Counted from the first letter of the stretch, positions 1 to 7,240 are shown. The stretch: DNA of 15,687 nucleotides from an uncultured Oxalobacteraceae bacterium (GCA_937996605.1 CALKVB010000231.1:1-15687), one strand, 5' to 3'. The notes: generated from the sequence alone by a model not told the origin. A program made the numbers and translations.

Positions 1-803
1 GGATTCTGCTACTGCTGTGGCCGACGCTTACGGCATTGTGGATCGCCAGTAAAGGCTTACCGGACTGGCATTATCTGTTTATTTTTACCTTGGGCACGAT
101 CTTGATGCGCTCAGCTGGTTGTGCGATCAACGATTTTGCCGATCGCGATTTTGATAAACACGTCAAGCGCACTGCAGAGCGTCCACTGACTAGCGGCAAA
201 ATCAAAAGCTGGGAAGCGGTCATGGTCGCCGTGGCGCTAGCCTTGATTTCTTTCGCATTGATTTTGCCACTCAATACCTTGACCAAACAACTATCCGTGA
301 TCGCGGTATTGGTCGCCGGTAGCTACCCCTATTTCAAACGTTTCTTCGCGATTCCCCAGGCCTACCTTGGAATTGCTTTCGGCTTTGGTATTCCCATGGC
401 TTACGCCGCTGTTGCTAACTCTATACCAGCTGTCGCTTGGTATCTCTTGCTCGCCAATGTTTTTTGGGCTATCGCCTACGATACCGAATATGCTATGGTC
501 GATCGTGAAGATGACTTGAAAATCGGCATCAAAACTTCCGCTATTACCTTTGGGCGTTTTGATGTGCTTGCTGTAATGAGCAGCTATGCCTTGTCGTTCG
601 CCATCACTGCTTATTGTGGCTACCTACTCAGTGCTGGCTCCGCCTACTTTATTGGCATCGCCGTTGCTATAGCCATCTCGCTATATCACTATCATCTCAT
701 CAAAGGTAGAGAACGCATGGCATGTTTTGCCGCCTTTCGACATAACAATTGGATAGGTGCAGCGATTTTTGTTGGCATCGCCATCGACTTTGCTCTTCAC
801 TAA
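1..803 (+). CDS. ubiA: 4-hydroxybenzoate octaprenyltransferase UbiA, 5'-truncated
   Basis: This integral membrane prenyltransferase attaches the polyprenyl tail to 4-hydroxybenzoate, the first membrane step of ubiquinone synthesis. The reading frame is open from base 3 and begins [13 protein letters not shown], matching the conserved [12 protein letters not shown] near residue 25 of E. coli UbiA. The gene therefore enters from outside the window, and only about 20-25 N-terminal residues are missing. The TTG at 36 is an internal leucine, not a start. Both Asp-rich prenyl-diphosphate/Mg sites are present: NDFADRDFD (bases about 129-155) and [12 protein letters not shown]. The [11 protein letters not shown] loop and YPYFKRF are also typical of UbiA. 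Several hydrophobic helices fill the rest, and the C-terminus ([13 protein letters not shown]) aligns with the family end, so the 3' end is complete. Recognition is very secure. Confidence 0.96.
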   Translation, partial: ILLLLWPTLTALWIASKGLPDWHYLFIFTLGTILMRSAGCAINDFADRDFDKHVKRTAERPLTSGKIKSWEAVMVAVALALISFALILPLNTLTKQLSVIAVLVAGSYPYFKRFFAIPQAYLGIAFGFGIPMAYAAVANSIPAVAWYLLLANVFWAIAYDTEYAMVDREDDLKIGIKTSAITFGRFDVLAVMSSYALSFAITAYCGYLLSAGSAYFIGIAVAIAISLYHYHLIKGRERMACFAAFRHNNWIGAAIFVGIAIDFALH

Positions 804-844
804 GCTAGCCTGATAGTCCGATCAGCAAACACAGGCACTTCTTA

Positions 845-878
845 CGTTAGATCGAAGTGATCTTTGTTTGTCCTAACG
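845..878 (+). terminator. possible weak terminator or stem-loop after ubiA
   Basis: A short hairpin AGATC-gaagt-GATCT (849-863) is followed by a T-rich tail (TTGTTTGT). It sits inside a wider inverted repeat CGTTAG (845-850) / CTAACG (873-878). The stem is short and the tail is interrupted, so this is only a candidate for ending the ubiA transcript before the yqjD-like cluster. Confidence 0.3.
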
Positions 879-946
879 CAAAAGCGATTCCTGCAGCAGT
901 ACTACACTCAATCGTGTACTGACACTCGCAAACTAAAGGAATCGCC

Positions 947-1258
947 ATGAACAACATTGAACAAAGCAAAGAAACACTACTACGCGAACTTAATCAAGTG
1001 CTGCATGATGCCCAAGAATTGATTAAAAATTCAGAACAACAAGCAGGTGAAGGCTTTCATAGTGCGAAAGAAAAACTAGAAAAGACCCTCAAGAACGCGA
1101 AAACTGAAATGCATAGAATCGAAGGCGTAGTTGTGCAAAAGGCCAAAGATTCAGCGCAGGCAACTGACCACTACGTGAAAGAAAACCCTTGGAAAACAGC
1201 TGGCATTGCTGCTGGCGTTGGCTTACTTGTCGGCCTTCTGATTGGTCGAAATAAATAA
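947..1258 (+). CDS. DUF883 family (YqjD/ElaB-like) membrane-anchored protein
   Basis: This is a 103-residue protein of the YqjD/ElaB/YgaM type. Residues about 1-78 are charged, Lys/Glu/Gln-rich and predicted helical or coiled coil. They are followed by the family hallmark NPWKTAGIAAG and a single C-terminal membrane helix (about 84-100) ending in GRNK. E. coli YqjD is known as a C-tail-anchored inner-membrane protein that associates with ribosomes in stationary phase; the same role here is inference. The ATG at 947 has a good Shine-Dalgarno AAAGGA at 935-940. It heads a cluster with the YqjE-like gene 17 nt downstream and the YqjK-like gene, the same order as yqjD-yqjE-yqjK in E. coli. Confidence 0.92.
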   Translation: MNNIEQSKETLLRELNQVLHDAQELIKNSEQQAGEGFHSAKEKLEKTLKNAKTEMHRIEGVVVQKAKDSAQATDHYVKENPWKTAGIAAGVGLLVGLLIGRNK

Positions 1259-1275
1259 TCAAAACATCGACCAAG

Positions 1276-1653
1276 ATGACGATTTCAGACAATCTCGCGC
1301 GTTTCACTGCCTCGGTTTTGGAGACGGTACAAACGCGCCTTGAATTGCTAGGTGTGGAAACGGAAACAAGATTACAAGCCTACATCCGATACCTACTATG
1401 TTCTTTGATTGCGCTAGTGTTCGCTAGCATAGGCTTAATGCTGCTATTACTGCTGGTCGTTGCTTATTATTGGGACACACATCGTCTCTTAGCTATCGCT
1501 GGTATGGCGGGTGCGTTTTTAGGCTTTGCACTTTGCCTGTTTGCTTGGGTTAAAAATAGTTTAGCAAAGCAGCCGACTTTTTTCGCACTCAGTAGCGCCG
1601 AACTCGCCCGCGATGTAGAGCAACTACGTGCAGCAGCCGAGCGGCAAGATTAA
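1276..1653 (+). CDS. DUF1469 / phage-holin-superfamily (YqjE-like) membrane protein
   Basis: This 125-residue protein has an amphipathic N-terminus (ARFTASVLETVQTRLELLGVE), two membrane helices (about 40-66 and 71-92) and a charged C-terminal tail (AELARDVEQLRAAAERQD). The segment TRLELLGVE followed by a helical hairpin is typical of the YqjE family. Its biochemical function is not established. 'Holin' is only a superfamily label, and there is no phage context here. The ATG at 1276 lies 17 nt after the YqjD-like stop with only a poor Shine-Dalgarno, so it is probably translated in coupling with the upstream gene. Confidence 0.88.
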   Translation: MTISDNLARFTASVLETVQTRLELLGVETETRLQAYIRYLLCSLIALVFASIGLMLLLLLVVAYYWDTHRLLAIAGMAGAFLGFALCLFAWVKNSLAKQPTFFALSSAELARDVEQLRAAAERQD

Positions 1654-1654
1654 G

Positions 1655-2014
1655 ATGTCCATCAAGGTCACAACCTCGACAAGCCGTGAACAGCGTCTGC
1701 TACAACTGCAAGTACGCTGCCAACTCCAGCGTGAATACTTAAGCCGCGATGCGCAAACGTTTCAGCCGATCTTGAAGGGTATGGATCAGTGTGCGGAGGT
1801 GGTCAAAGTAGCCAACCAATTTTCGACACCGATCAAATATGGCATCCTTGCCGGCCTAGCGGGTCTGATGTTGAGTCATCCCAAGAAAGCCGTGTCTTTG
1901 GCAGCAACAACGATGCGTTATTGGTCTTGGTGGCAGAGAATATCGCCGTTAGTGAATGCGGCAATAGCGTCGTCGAGCTGCTCAAAGCAAACAGAACAAG
2001 ACACTAGCCCTTAA
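1655..2014 (+). CDS. YqjK-like small protein
   Basis: This 119-residue protein is the third member of the yqjD-yqjE-yqjK-type cluster. I chose the ATG at 1655 because it follows the YqjE-like stop codon (1651-1653) by a single base, the usual coupled arrangement. A longer frame from GTG 1628 would run backwards into the upstream gene. The N-terminus is rich in Arg and Gln (REQRLLQLQVRCQLQREYLS). Then comes one weakly hydrophobic segment (about 60-74, IKYGILAGLAGLMLS) followed by HPKK and an aromatic stretch (MRYWSWWQRI). Position and composition support the YqjK assignment, but sequence conservation in this family is low. The stop codon shares bases with the stop of the convergent RIO kinase gene. 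Confidence 0.75.
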   Translation: MSIKVTTSTSREQRLLQLQVRCQLQREYLSRDAQTFQPILKGMDQCAEVVKVANQFSTPIKYGILAGLAGLMLSHPKKAVSLAATTMRYWSWWQRISPLVNAAIASSSCSKQTEQDTSP

Positions 2015-2868
2015 TTTTTTTCGTTGCGCGTTGCTAAATAAAGGGCTCGCTCTTCTGCTTCTTGGCGCACCAATTCTATCTCTTCGATCACAGCATCAAG
2101 ATCTATCGCCTTAGTAGGCGCCGCGACTTTTCCGGTTAGGGAGGATTCAGGACTCAACAGGCTAGCGGCATACAGCTGCCAGATTTCTTTGCCGTATTGA
2201 GTGCCGCTGAGTTCAGGTGCAAATTGCGAAAAATATTGGGTTAAATTATCGACATCACGAATCAGCATACTCTCTGCGCCCATATTACCCGCAGCGTTAA
2301 TCGCTTGCGGCAAATCGATGATCACTGGCCCATCGGCGTCGAGCAAAATATTAAATTCAGACAAATCGCCATGCACAATGCCCGCACCTAACATCAAGAC
2401 CACTTGATGCAATAACTGATGGAAGTAGATACGTGCGGTATCGGCATCCAATGCGACATCGTTCAAACGCGGCGCCACATCACCTTGCCCATCATCGATG
2501 AGATCCATCAACAATACACCCTCGAAACAAATATAAGGCTTAGGCACCCGCACGCCAGCGGCAGCTAACTTATACAGTGCATCGACCTCGGCGTTTTGCC
2601 AGACTTCCTCTTGCATTTTTCGGCCATACTTACTGCCTTTTTGCATCGCGCGTGCCTGACGGCTGTTCTTAACATTACGCCCTTCTTGGTAAGCTGCTGC
2701 TTGTTTAAAACTACGTTGGCTGGCTTCTTTATAAACTTTGGCGCAACGAATCTCCTCGCCACAGCGCACAACATAGACGGTGGCTTCTTTGCCGCTCATG
2801 AGTTGGCGCAAGACTTCATCTATCATGCCTTCTTCCACCAGTGGAAGTAATCGTTTAGGTGTTTTCAG
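2011..2868 (-). CDS. RIO1-family serine protein kinase (PA4780-like)
   Basis: This is a bacterial RIO-type atypical kinase, 285 residues if started at 2868. Visible elements in order are the modified P-loop SGKEATVY (about 25-32), the ATP-binding Lys in CAKVYKE (about 44), a charged insert (KNSRQARAMQKGSKYGRK), the catalytic loop VHGDLSEFN (Asp about 168) and the metal-binding IIDLPQ (Asp about 185). All catalytic residues are intact. Its substrate is unknown. Start choice: the GTG at 2838 and ATG at 2826 give shorter proteins. The frame continues upstream as LKTPKRLLPLVEEG, which matches the conserved N-terminus MKTPKR...LVEEGLIDEV of the family, and the residue at the family's initiator position is a CTG (2866-2868). 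An in-frame TGA lies just upstream. Downstream of proC on the same strand, it may end the yggS-proC operon. Confidence 0.9.
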   Translation of the reverse strand: MKTPKRLLPLVEEGMIDEVLRQLMSGKEATVYVVRCGEEIRCAKVYKEASQRSFKQAAAYQEGRNVKNSRQARAMQKGSKYGRKMQEEVWQNAEVDALYKLAAAGVRVPKPYICFEGVLLMDLIDDGQGDVAPRLNDVALDADTARIYFHQLLHQVVLMLGAGIVHGDLSEFNILLDADGPVIIDLPQAINAAGNMGAESMLIRDVDNLTQYFSQFAPELSGTQYGKEIWQLYAASLLSPESSLTGKVAAPTKAIDLDAVIEEIELVRQEAEERALYLATRNEKN

Positions 2869-2912
2869 ATGGGCTTTCGAAATTCAAAAATAAAATAGAT
2901 GGTTTGTCTAAT

Positions 2913-2938
2913 TAAGCTAACTGACTAAGCTAACTGAC
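2913..2938. repeat. 13-bp perfect tandem duplication at the proC stop codon
   Basis: TAAGCTAACTGAC occurs twice head-to-tail (2913-2925 and 2926-2938). The repeat covers the last two codons and the TAG stop of proC (minus strand). Removing one copy would leave the ProC protein unchanged and turn the stop into TAA. It looks like a neutral slippage duplication. Confidence 0.85.
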
Positions 2939-3752
2939 CAAACTCATCACCGAGTTGTTTGCCCCGCACAGCTGCAGCTCTCACACCTTGGGCGATTGCC
3001 GCTTTAATGTGGCTCTCATCAAAACTACATAAAGCTGCATAAGTAGTGCCGCCTTTGGAGGTCACACGTTCGCGCAACACTTGCACAGGCTCATTCGAGG
3101 TCGTCGCCAATTCCGCAGCACCACGGAAAGTTTGCAATGCCAAAGTATTTGCATCTTCTGGACTAAAGCCTAAAGACACAGCTGCCTCTTGCAAGGCTTC
3201 GATAAAATAAAAAACATAGGCAGGACCACTACCTGATACCGCTGTCACCGCATCAATCATAGTCTCGTCTTCTACCCACACGGTTTTGCCAACTGCTTGC
3301 ATAATGCTCGTCGTTTGTTGACGTTCGTCAGCGCTTAAGCCATCGAGCGCAAATAAACCGCTCATGCCCAAACCCAGCATGGCAGGTGTATTCGGCATGG
3401 CGCGAGCGATTTTCGGGTAGTCCTTTAACCAGCGAGAGATATCACTGGCGCGAATGCCGGCAGCGACAGATAACAATAATTGTTGAATTAAAAACGGTGC
3501 AAACTGCGTCATTACTTCGCGCATACTCTGCGGCTTTACAGCAAACACGATCACATCCAAAGCACACAAAGTTTCATCCATCTGCAATGAAGTACTGACG
3601 CCAAAACGCTCACGCAATTGCGCCAATCCCGCTGGATTCAAATCCACGACATGGATCTGCATAGCGGAATCGAGCACTTTGACCAAGCCACTGATCAAAG
3701 CAGATGCCATATTACCGCCGCCGATAAAACCAATTTTTAAACTAGACTGCAT
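2925..3752 (-). CDS. proC: Pyrroline-5-carboxylate reductase ProC
   Basis: This enzyme catalyses the NAD(P)H-dependent reduction of 1-pyrroline-5-carboxylate to L-proline, the last step of proline synthesis, in the cytoplasm. The 275-residue protein starts MQSSLKIGFIGGGNMASALI, a Rossmann dinucleotide-binding motif. It continues with AVKPQ, the RAMPNTPAMLGLGMSGL segment, the dimer and active-site region SGSGPAYVFYFIEAL, and the family signature VTSKGGTTYAAL near the C-terminus. Length is normal. I chose the ATG at 3752; an upstream extension to 3782 would only read back through yggS. The start lies inside the end of yggS with an 11-bp overlap, with a purine-rich AGAGAA just ahead. Translational coupling to yggS is likely. 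Confidence 0.96.
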   Translation of the reverse strand: MQSSLKIGFIGGGNMASALISGLVKVLDSAMQIHVVDLNPAGLAQLRERFGVSTSLQMDETLCALDVIVFAVKPQSMREVMTQFAPFLIQQLLLSVAAGIRASDISRWLKDYPKIARAMPNTPAMLGLGMSGLFALDGLSADERQQTTSIMQAVGKTVWVEDETMIDAVTAVSGSGPAYVFYFIEALQEAAVSLGFSPEDANTLALQTFRGAAELATTSNEPVQVLRERVTSKGGTTYAALCSFDESHIKAAIAQGVRAAAVRGKQLGDEFGQLA

Positions 3753-4476
3753 AAGTTCTCTTTCCAAAAATGGCGCTACCAATTCTCAACATGGTACTGC
3801 CTTCTGCCACAGCAGCAGCCAAATCGCCACTCATCCCCATTGATAAGGTGTCGAGTTTGATGCCCTCTTGCGCTAACTGCAACGACAGCTCGCGTAAAGC
3901 GGCAAACGCACGTCGTTGGGCGGCCTCATCTTCGGTCGCTTCTGGTACCGTCATTAAGCCTCGCAATTGCAAATGCGGCAAACTCAAAATATGGTGCGCT
4001 AAAGCAGCACACTGATTTGGTGCGATTCCACTTTTACTCGCTTCACCGCTAATATTGACCTGAATACAAACGTTCAGCGGTGGAAGATGCTTAGGTCGTT
4101 GCTCTGATAAACGCGACGCAATTTTGTCACGATCGATCGAGTGTATCCATGAAAAGTGTTCGGCAATGAGGCGCGTTTTATTGCTTTGAATCGGCCCAAT
4201 AAAATGCCATTCGGGTACACGAGCATTTGTGCCATCATCATTCACTGCAGGCGAACCCAATAATTGAGCTACTCTCGCAATTTTATCGACGCCCTCTTGC
4301 ACATAATTTTCACCGAAGGCCATTTGTCCGGCTTGCCACGCTGCTACCACATCTTCTGCGGGAAAGGTCTTAGAAACTGCCAATAAAACAATATCAGTTG
4401 GATTCCTGTCATAGCGCTGCGCTGCACGCGTAATTGCCTCGTGTACGGCTTGCAAGTTTTGAGAGATTGAGGACAT
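3742..4476 (-). CDS. yggS: YggS family pyridoxal-phosphate homeostasis protein (PLPBP)
   Basis: This is a cytoplasmic PLP-binding protein with an alanine-racemase-like TIM-barrel fold. It has no known enzymatic activity and buffers PLP and amino-acid or keto-acid pools. The 244-residue protein carries the PLP lysine in VLLAVSKTFP (Lys36), followed by FGENYVQEG, HFIGPIQSNKTR, IQVNISGEASKSG, RGLMTVPE and the phosphate-binding SMGMSGDLAAAVAEGSTMLRIGSAIFG. All are standard for the family. The ATG at 4476 is preferred over TTG 4482 because homologues begin just before QNLQAVHEAI. No good Shine-Dalgarno is visible. It is adjacent to and overlaps proC, the classic yggS-proC pair. It is divergent from pilT with only 45 bp between the start codons. 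Confidence 0.96.
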   Translation of the reverse strand: MSSISQNLQAVHEAITRAAQRYDRNPTDIVLLAVSKTFPAEDVVAAWQAGQMAFGENYVQEGVDKIARVAQLLGSPAVNDDGTNARVPEWHFIGPIQSNKTRLIAEHFSWIHSIDRDKIASRLSEQRPKHLPPLNVCIQVNISGEASKSGIAPNQCAALAHHILSLPHLQLRGLMTVPEATEDEAAQRRAFAALRELSLQLAQEGIKLDTLSMGMSGDLAAAVAEGSTMLRIGSAIFGKRTYAV

Positions 4477-4479
4477 AAT
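4450..4479 (+). promoter_or_regulatory. candidate promoter for pilT-pilU
   Basis: TTGCAA (4450-4455) and CATAAT (4474-4479) are separated by 18 bp, resembling a sigma-70 promoter with a weak -35 and a good -10. Transcription would start near 4486, about 35 nt before the pilT ATG. The element overlaps the first codons of divergent yggS. It is a prediction from hexamer matches only. Confidence 0.35.
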
Positions 4480-4514
4480 CAAGTAATCAGACGAATTCTT
4501 AGTTTTAGTATTGG

Positions 4515-4520
4515 ATTATA
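4515..4520 (-). promoter_or_regulatory. candidate -10 element for yggS
   Basis: The minus strand reads a perfect TATAAT here, just before the pilT ATG. It would place the yggS transcript start near 4508, about 30 nt before its ATG at 4476. No convincing -35 is seen at 16-18 bp. If both candidates are real, the pilT and yggS promoters are interleaved. Confidence 0.35.
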
Positions 4521-4521
4521 A

Positions 4522-5565
4522 ATGGACATCTCAGAACTTCTCGCATTTTCGGTTAAGAATAACGCTTCCGATCTTCACTTATCCTCTGGTCTGCCACCGA
4601 TGATCCGTGTCCACGGCGACGTACGACGCATTAACTTGCCACCATTAGAACACAAAGACGTGCACGCGCTCATTTATGACATTATGAACGATGGCCAGCG
4701 TAAGCAATACGAAGAAAATCTCGAGTGCGATTTTTCATTCGCAATTCCGGGCCTAGCGCGCTTTCGTGTCAATGCATTTAATCAAGAACGCGGTGCGGCG
4801 GCTGTTATGCGTACGATTCCATCCAAGATTCTATCGCTTGAACAACTCAATGCACCAAAATGTTTCGCCGAATTTTCTTTAAAGGCTCGCGGCCTCGTAC
4901 TCGTCACAGGACCAACTGGTTCAGGTAAATCAACGACCTTGGCTGGCATGGTAAATCATGTCAATGAAAACGAATATGGCCATATCCTGACCGTCGAGGA
5001 CCCTATCGAATTTGTTCACGATTCAAAAAAATGTCTGATCAATCAACGTGAAGTTGGTCCGCATACACATTCTTTCACCAACGCCTTGCGCTCAGCACTG
5101 CGGGAAGACCCAGACGTTATTCTGGTCGGTGAGTTACGTGATTTAGAGACCATTCGTTTAGCGCTGACCGCTGCTGAAACAGGTCACTTAGTATTCGGCA
5201 CCTTGCATACTTCATCCGCAGCAAAAACCATCGACCGTATTATCGACGTCTTCCCTGCCGAAGAAAAAGAAATGGTGCGTGCGATGTTATCTGAATCTTT
5301 ACAAGCGGTTATTTCTCAAACACTGCTCAAAACCAAAGATGGCTCTGGCCGTGTTGCAGCACATGAAATCATGGTCGGTACGCCTGCGATTCGTAACTTG
5401 ATTCGCGAAGCGAAGATCGCGCAAATGTACTCTGCGATTCAAACTGGTAGCAATATGGGGATGCAGACCTTGGATCAAAATCTTTCTGATTTAGTGCGGC
5501 GCAATGTCATTTCAGCAGCCACAGCGCGCGCTGCCGCAAAAATTCCAGAGAATTTCCCTGGTTAA
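4522..5565 (+). CDS. pilT: Type IV pilus retraction ATPase PilT
   Basis: PilT is a hexameric cytoplasmic ATPase at the base of the type IV pilus that powers pilus retraction and twitching motility. The 347-residue protein has an N-terminal PAS-like domain (about 1-100). It then carries Walker A GPTGSGKST (130-138), the Asp-box region EDPIEFVHDSKK, the REDPDVILVGELRD Walker B/Glu segment (195-207), and the His-box TGHLVFGTLHT (220-230). The PilT-specific AIRNLIRE motif (289-296), needed for retraction in other species, is present. Length and motifs are fully typical. The ATG at 4522 has a short GGA Shine-Dalgarno at 4513-4515. pilU follows after 38 nt of T-rich DNA without a terminator, so the two are probably co-transcribed. 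Confidence 0.98.
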   Translation: MDISELLAFSVKNNASDLHLSSGLPPMIRVHGDVRRINLPPLEHKDVHALIYDIMNDGQRKQYEENLECDFSFAIPGLARFRVNAFNQERGAAAVMRTIPSKILSLEQLNAPKCFAEFSLKARGLVLVTGPTGSGKSTTLAGMVNHVNENEYGHILTVEDPIEFVHDSKKCLINQREVGPHTHSFTNALRSALREDPDVILVGELRDLETIRLALTAAETGHLVFGTLHTSSAAKTIDRIIDVFPAEEKEMVRAMLSESLQAVISQTLLKTKDGSGRVAAHEIMVGTPAIRNLIREAKIAQMYSAIQTGSNMGMQTLDQNLSDLVRRNVISAATARAAAKIPENFPG

Positions 5566-5603
5566 TTTTCATTATTTTTATTTAGTATTTTTAAGGACGT
5601 TTC

Positions 5604-6740
5604 ATGGAACGCGATCAGGCCACCAAATTTATGAACGATTTGCTCAAACTAATGTTGAGCAAGAATGGTTCCGATCTTTTCATCACTGCAGAATTTCCAC
5701 CTGCGTTCAAAATTGACGGCAAGGTCACGCCCGTTTCGAACCAAGTCCTGACTTCAGCACATACTATCGATTTGGCGCGAGCGATTATGAATGATCGCCA
5801 GGCATCGGAATTTGAATCCACCAAAGAATGTAATTTTGCGATCAACCCACCTGGCCTCGGACGCTTTCGTGTTTCAGCCTTTTTACAACAAGGTAAAGTC
5901 GGCATGGTGTTGCGGACAATTACCTCGGCGATCCCTACTTTCGAAGAACTGCGCTTACCCAACCAACTAAGAGACATCGCCATGACTAAGCGTGGCTTGG
6001 TTATTATGGTTGGCGCAACAGGCTCAGGTAAGTCAACCACGCTCGCGGCCATGGTCGGGCACCGCAATGCCAATAGTTATGGACACATCATCACGATTGA
6101 AGATCCGATTGAGTATGTGCACCCGCACGGTAACTGCATCATTACCCAACGAGAAGTGGGAATTGATACCGATGATTGGGAAATCGCACTGAAAAATACC
6201 TTACGCCAAGCACCAGATGTGATCCAAATTGGTGAGATACGCTCTCGAGAGACCATGGACTTGGCAATCGCATTTGCTGAAACGGGGCACTTATGTTTAG
6301 CGACACTGCATGCCAATAGCGCCAATCAAGCGCTAGACCGTATGATCAACTTTTTCCCGGAAGAGCGGCGCCAGCAATTGTTGATGGATCTCTCGCTCAA
6401 CTTGAAAGCAGTCATTTCACAACGCTTGGTGCCGATGCGAAACCAGAAGGGACGCGTCGCGGCAATTGAAATTATGTTGAATACGCCACTCATTTCCGAC
6501 CTCATCTTCAAAGGCGATGTTCATGAAATCAAAGAAATCATGAAAAAATCGGAAGAACTCGGCATGATGACGTTTGATAAATCGCTATTCGACTTACATG
6601 AAGCAGATTTGATTTCATACGAAGATGCTTTGCGCAATGCGGACTCGGTCAACGAATTGCGCTTAACTATCAAACTCAAAGGCAAAGATGCCAGCAATCG
6701 AGATCTTTCAGCAGGTACGCAACATCTTGGGATTGTATGA
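5604..6740 (+). CDS. pilU: PilT-dependent retraction ATPase PilU
   Basis: PilU is a paralogue of PilT that assists retraction under load and acts together with PilT. The 378-residue protein has Walker A GATGSGKST (137-145), IEDPIEYVHPHGNC, TQREVGIDTDDWEIALKNTLRQAPDVI and IGEIRSRETMD (about 209-219), then ETGHLCLATLHANSA. The GEIRSRETM wording and the HPHGNC loop separate PilU from PilT. The C-terminal tail after about residue 345 is polar, as is common in PilU. The ATG at 5604 has a good AAGGA at 5593-5597. The gene's TGA overlaps the ATG of the following glutathione peroxidase gene as ATGA. Confidence 0.97.
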   Translation: MERDQATKFMNDLLKLMLSKNGSDLFITAEFPPAFKIDGKVTPVSNQVLTSAHTIDLARAIMNDRQASEFESTKECNFAINPPGLGRFRVSAFLQQGKVGMVLRTITSAIPTFEELRLPNQLRDIAMTKRGLVIMVGATGSGKSTTLAAMVGHRNANSYGHIITIEDPIEYVHPHGNCIITQREVGIDTDDWEIALKNTLRQAPDVIQIGEIRSRETMDLAIAFAETGHLCLATLHANSANQALDRMINFFPEERRQQLLMDLSLNLKAVISQRLVPMRNQKGRVAAIEIMLNTPLISDLIFKGDVHEIKEIMKKSEELGMMTFDKSLFDLHEADLISYEDALRNADSVNELRLTIKLKGKDASNRDLSAGTQHLGIV

Positions 6741-7240
6741 AGCCATTGGACTTTGTGGTTGAAACGATTGATGGTAAGCAGATCAAATTAAATGAGTTAT
6801 CAGCGCAATTTTTCTTAATCGTCAATACAGCGAGCCATTGCGTCTACACTCAACAATACGCCAGTTTGGAGCGTTTATCTGCAGAATTGCGCGCGTCTGG
6901 CGTAATAGTTTTGGGTTTTCCTTGCAATCAATTTGGAACGCAAGAGCCCGGCGACAACGCCACGATCGAATCGTTTTGTGAACGTAATTTCGGTGTTACT
7001 TTTCCGCTATTTGCAAAAGTAAAGGTGAACGGTGTTGATGCCCATCCCTTGTTTCAATATCTCAAAACTGAAGCACCAGGCATCTTAGGGAGTAAGGCGA
7101 TCAAGTGGAATTTCACTAAATTTCTTGTACAAGCCAATGGGAAAGTATTGAAACGCTACGCGCCGCAGACTGTTCCCGAGACTATTGCGAAAGACATAAA
7201 GGCAATATTATTGACGACGTCGACCGCAACATCTCACTAG
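6737..7240 (+). CDS. Glutathione peroxidase family protein (probably thioredoxin-dependent type)
   Basis: This 167-residue thioredoxin-fold peroxidase reduces H2O2 or organic hydroperoxides. The predicted catalytic tetrad is present: Cys35, Gln69 in CNQFGTQEPG, and Trp124-Asn125 in IKWNFTKF. A resolving-type Cys81 in SFCERNFGVTFPLF suggests a 2-Cys, thioredoxin-using enzyme; this is inference from the family. The loop around the peroxidatic Cys is unusual: it reads ASHCVYTQQY where most relatives have AS(K/x)CGFTPQY. There is no signal peptide, so it should be cytoplasmic. The ATG at 6737 overlaps the pilU stop (ATGA), implying translational coupling with the pilus ATPases. Confidence 0.93.
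   Translation: MKPLDFVVETIDGKQIKLNELSAQFFLIVNTASHCVYTQQYASLERLSAELRASGVIVLGFPCNQFGTQEPGDNATIESFCERNFGVTFPLFAKVKVNGVDAHPLFQYLKTEAPGILGSKAIKWNFTKFLVQANGKVLKRYAPQTVPETIAKDIKAILLTTSTATSH

Noticed and set aside
36..41. TTG at 36 as the start of ubiA
   Set aside because: The frame is open to the window edge and encodes the conserved LLLLWPTL segment upstream, so the gene is cut by the window rather than starting here.
898..920. AGTAC...GTACT inverted repeat before the YqjD-like gene
   Set aside because: Five-base arms around 13 bases are expected by chance, and no promoter element aligns with them.
1276..1653. Phage holin / prophage remnant
   Set aside because: The 'holin superfamily' label of YqjE-like proteins is only structural. 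The neighbours form the housekeeping yqjD-yqjE-yqjK-type cluster and no other phage genes are present.
1628..1654. GTG 1628 as start of the YqjK-like gene
   Set aside because: It would overlap the YqjE-like gene by 26 bp. The ATG at 1655, one base after that gene's stop, gives the usual coupled layout.
3753..3782. N-terminal extension of ProC to 3782
   Set aside because: The extra residues are the yggS tail read in another frame. The Rossmann fold begins right after Met at 3752, as in other ProC proteins.
5615..6073. 152-codon open frame on the minus strand opposite pilU
   Set aside because: It lies wholly antisense to a strongly conserved ATPase gene, has a low-complexity Ser/Arg/Pro-rich composition, no ribosome-binding site and no recognisable motif. 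It is a coding shadow.
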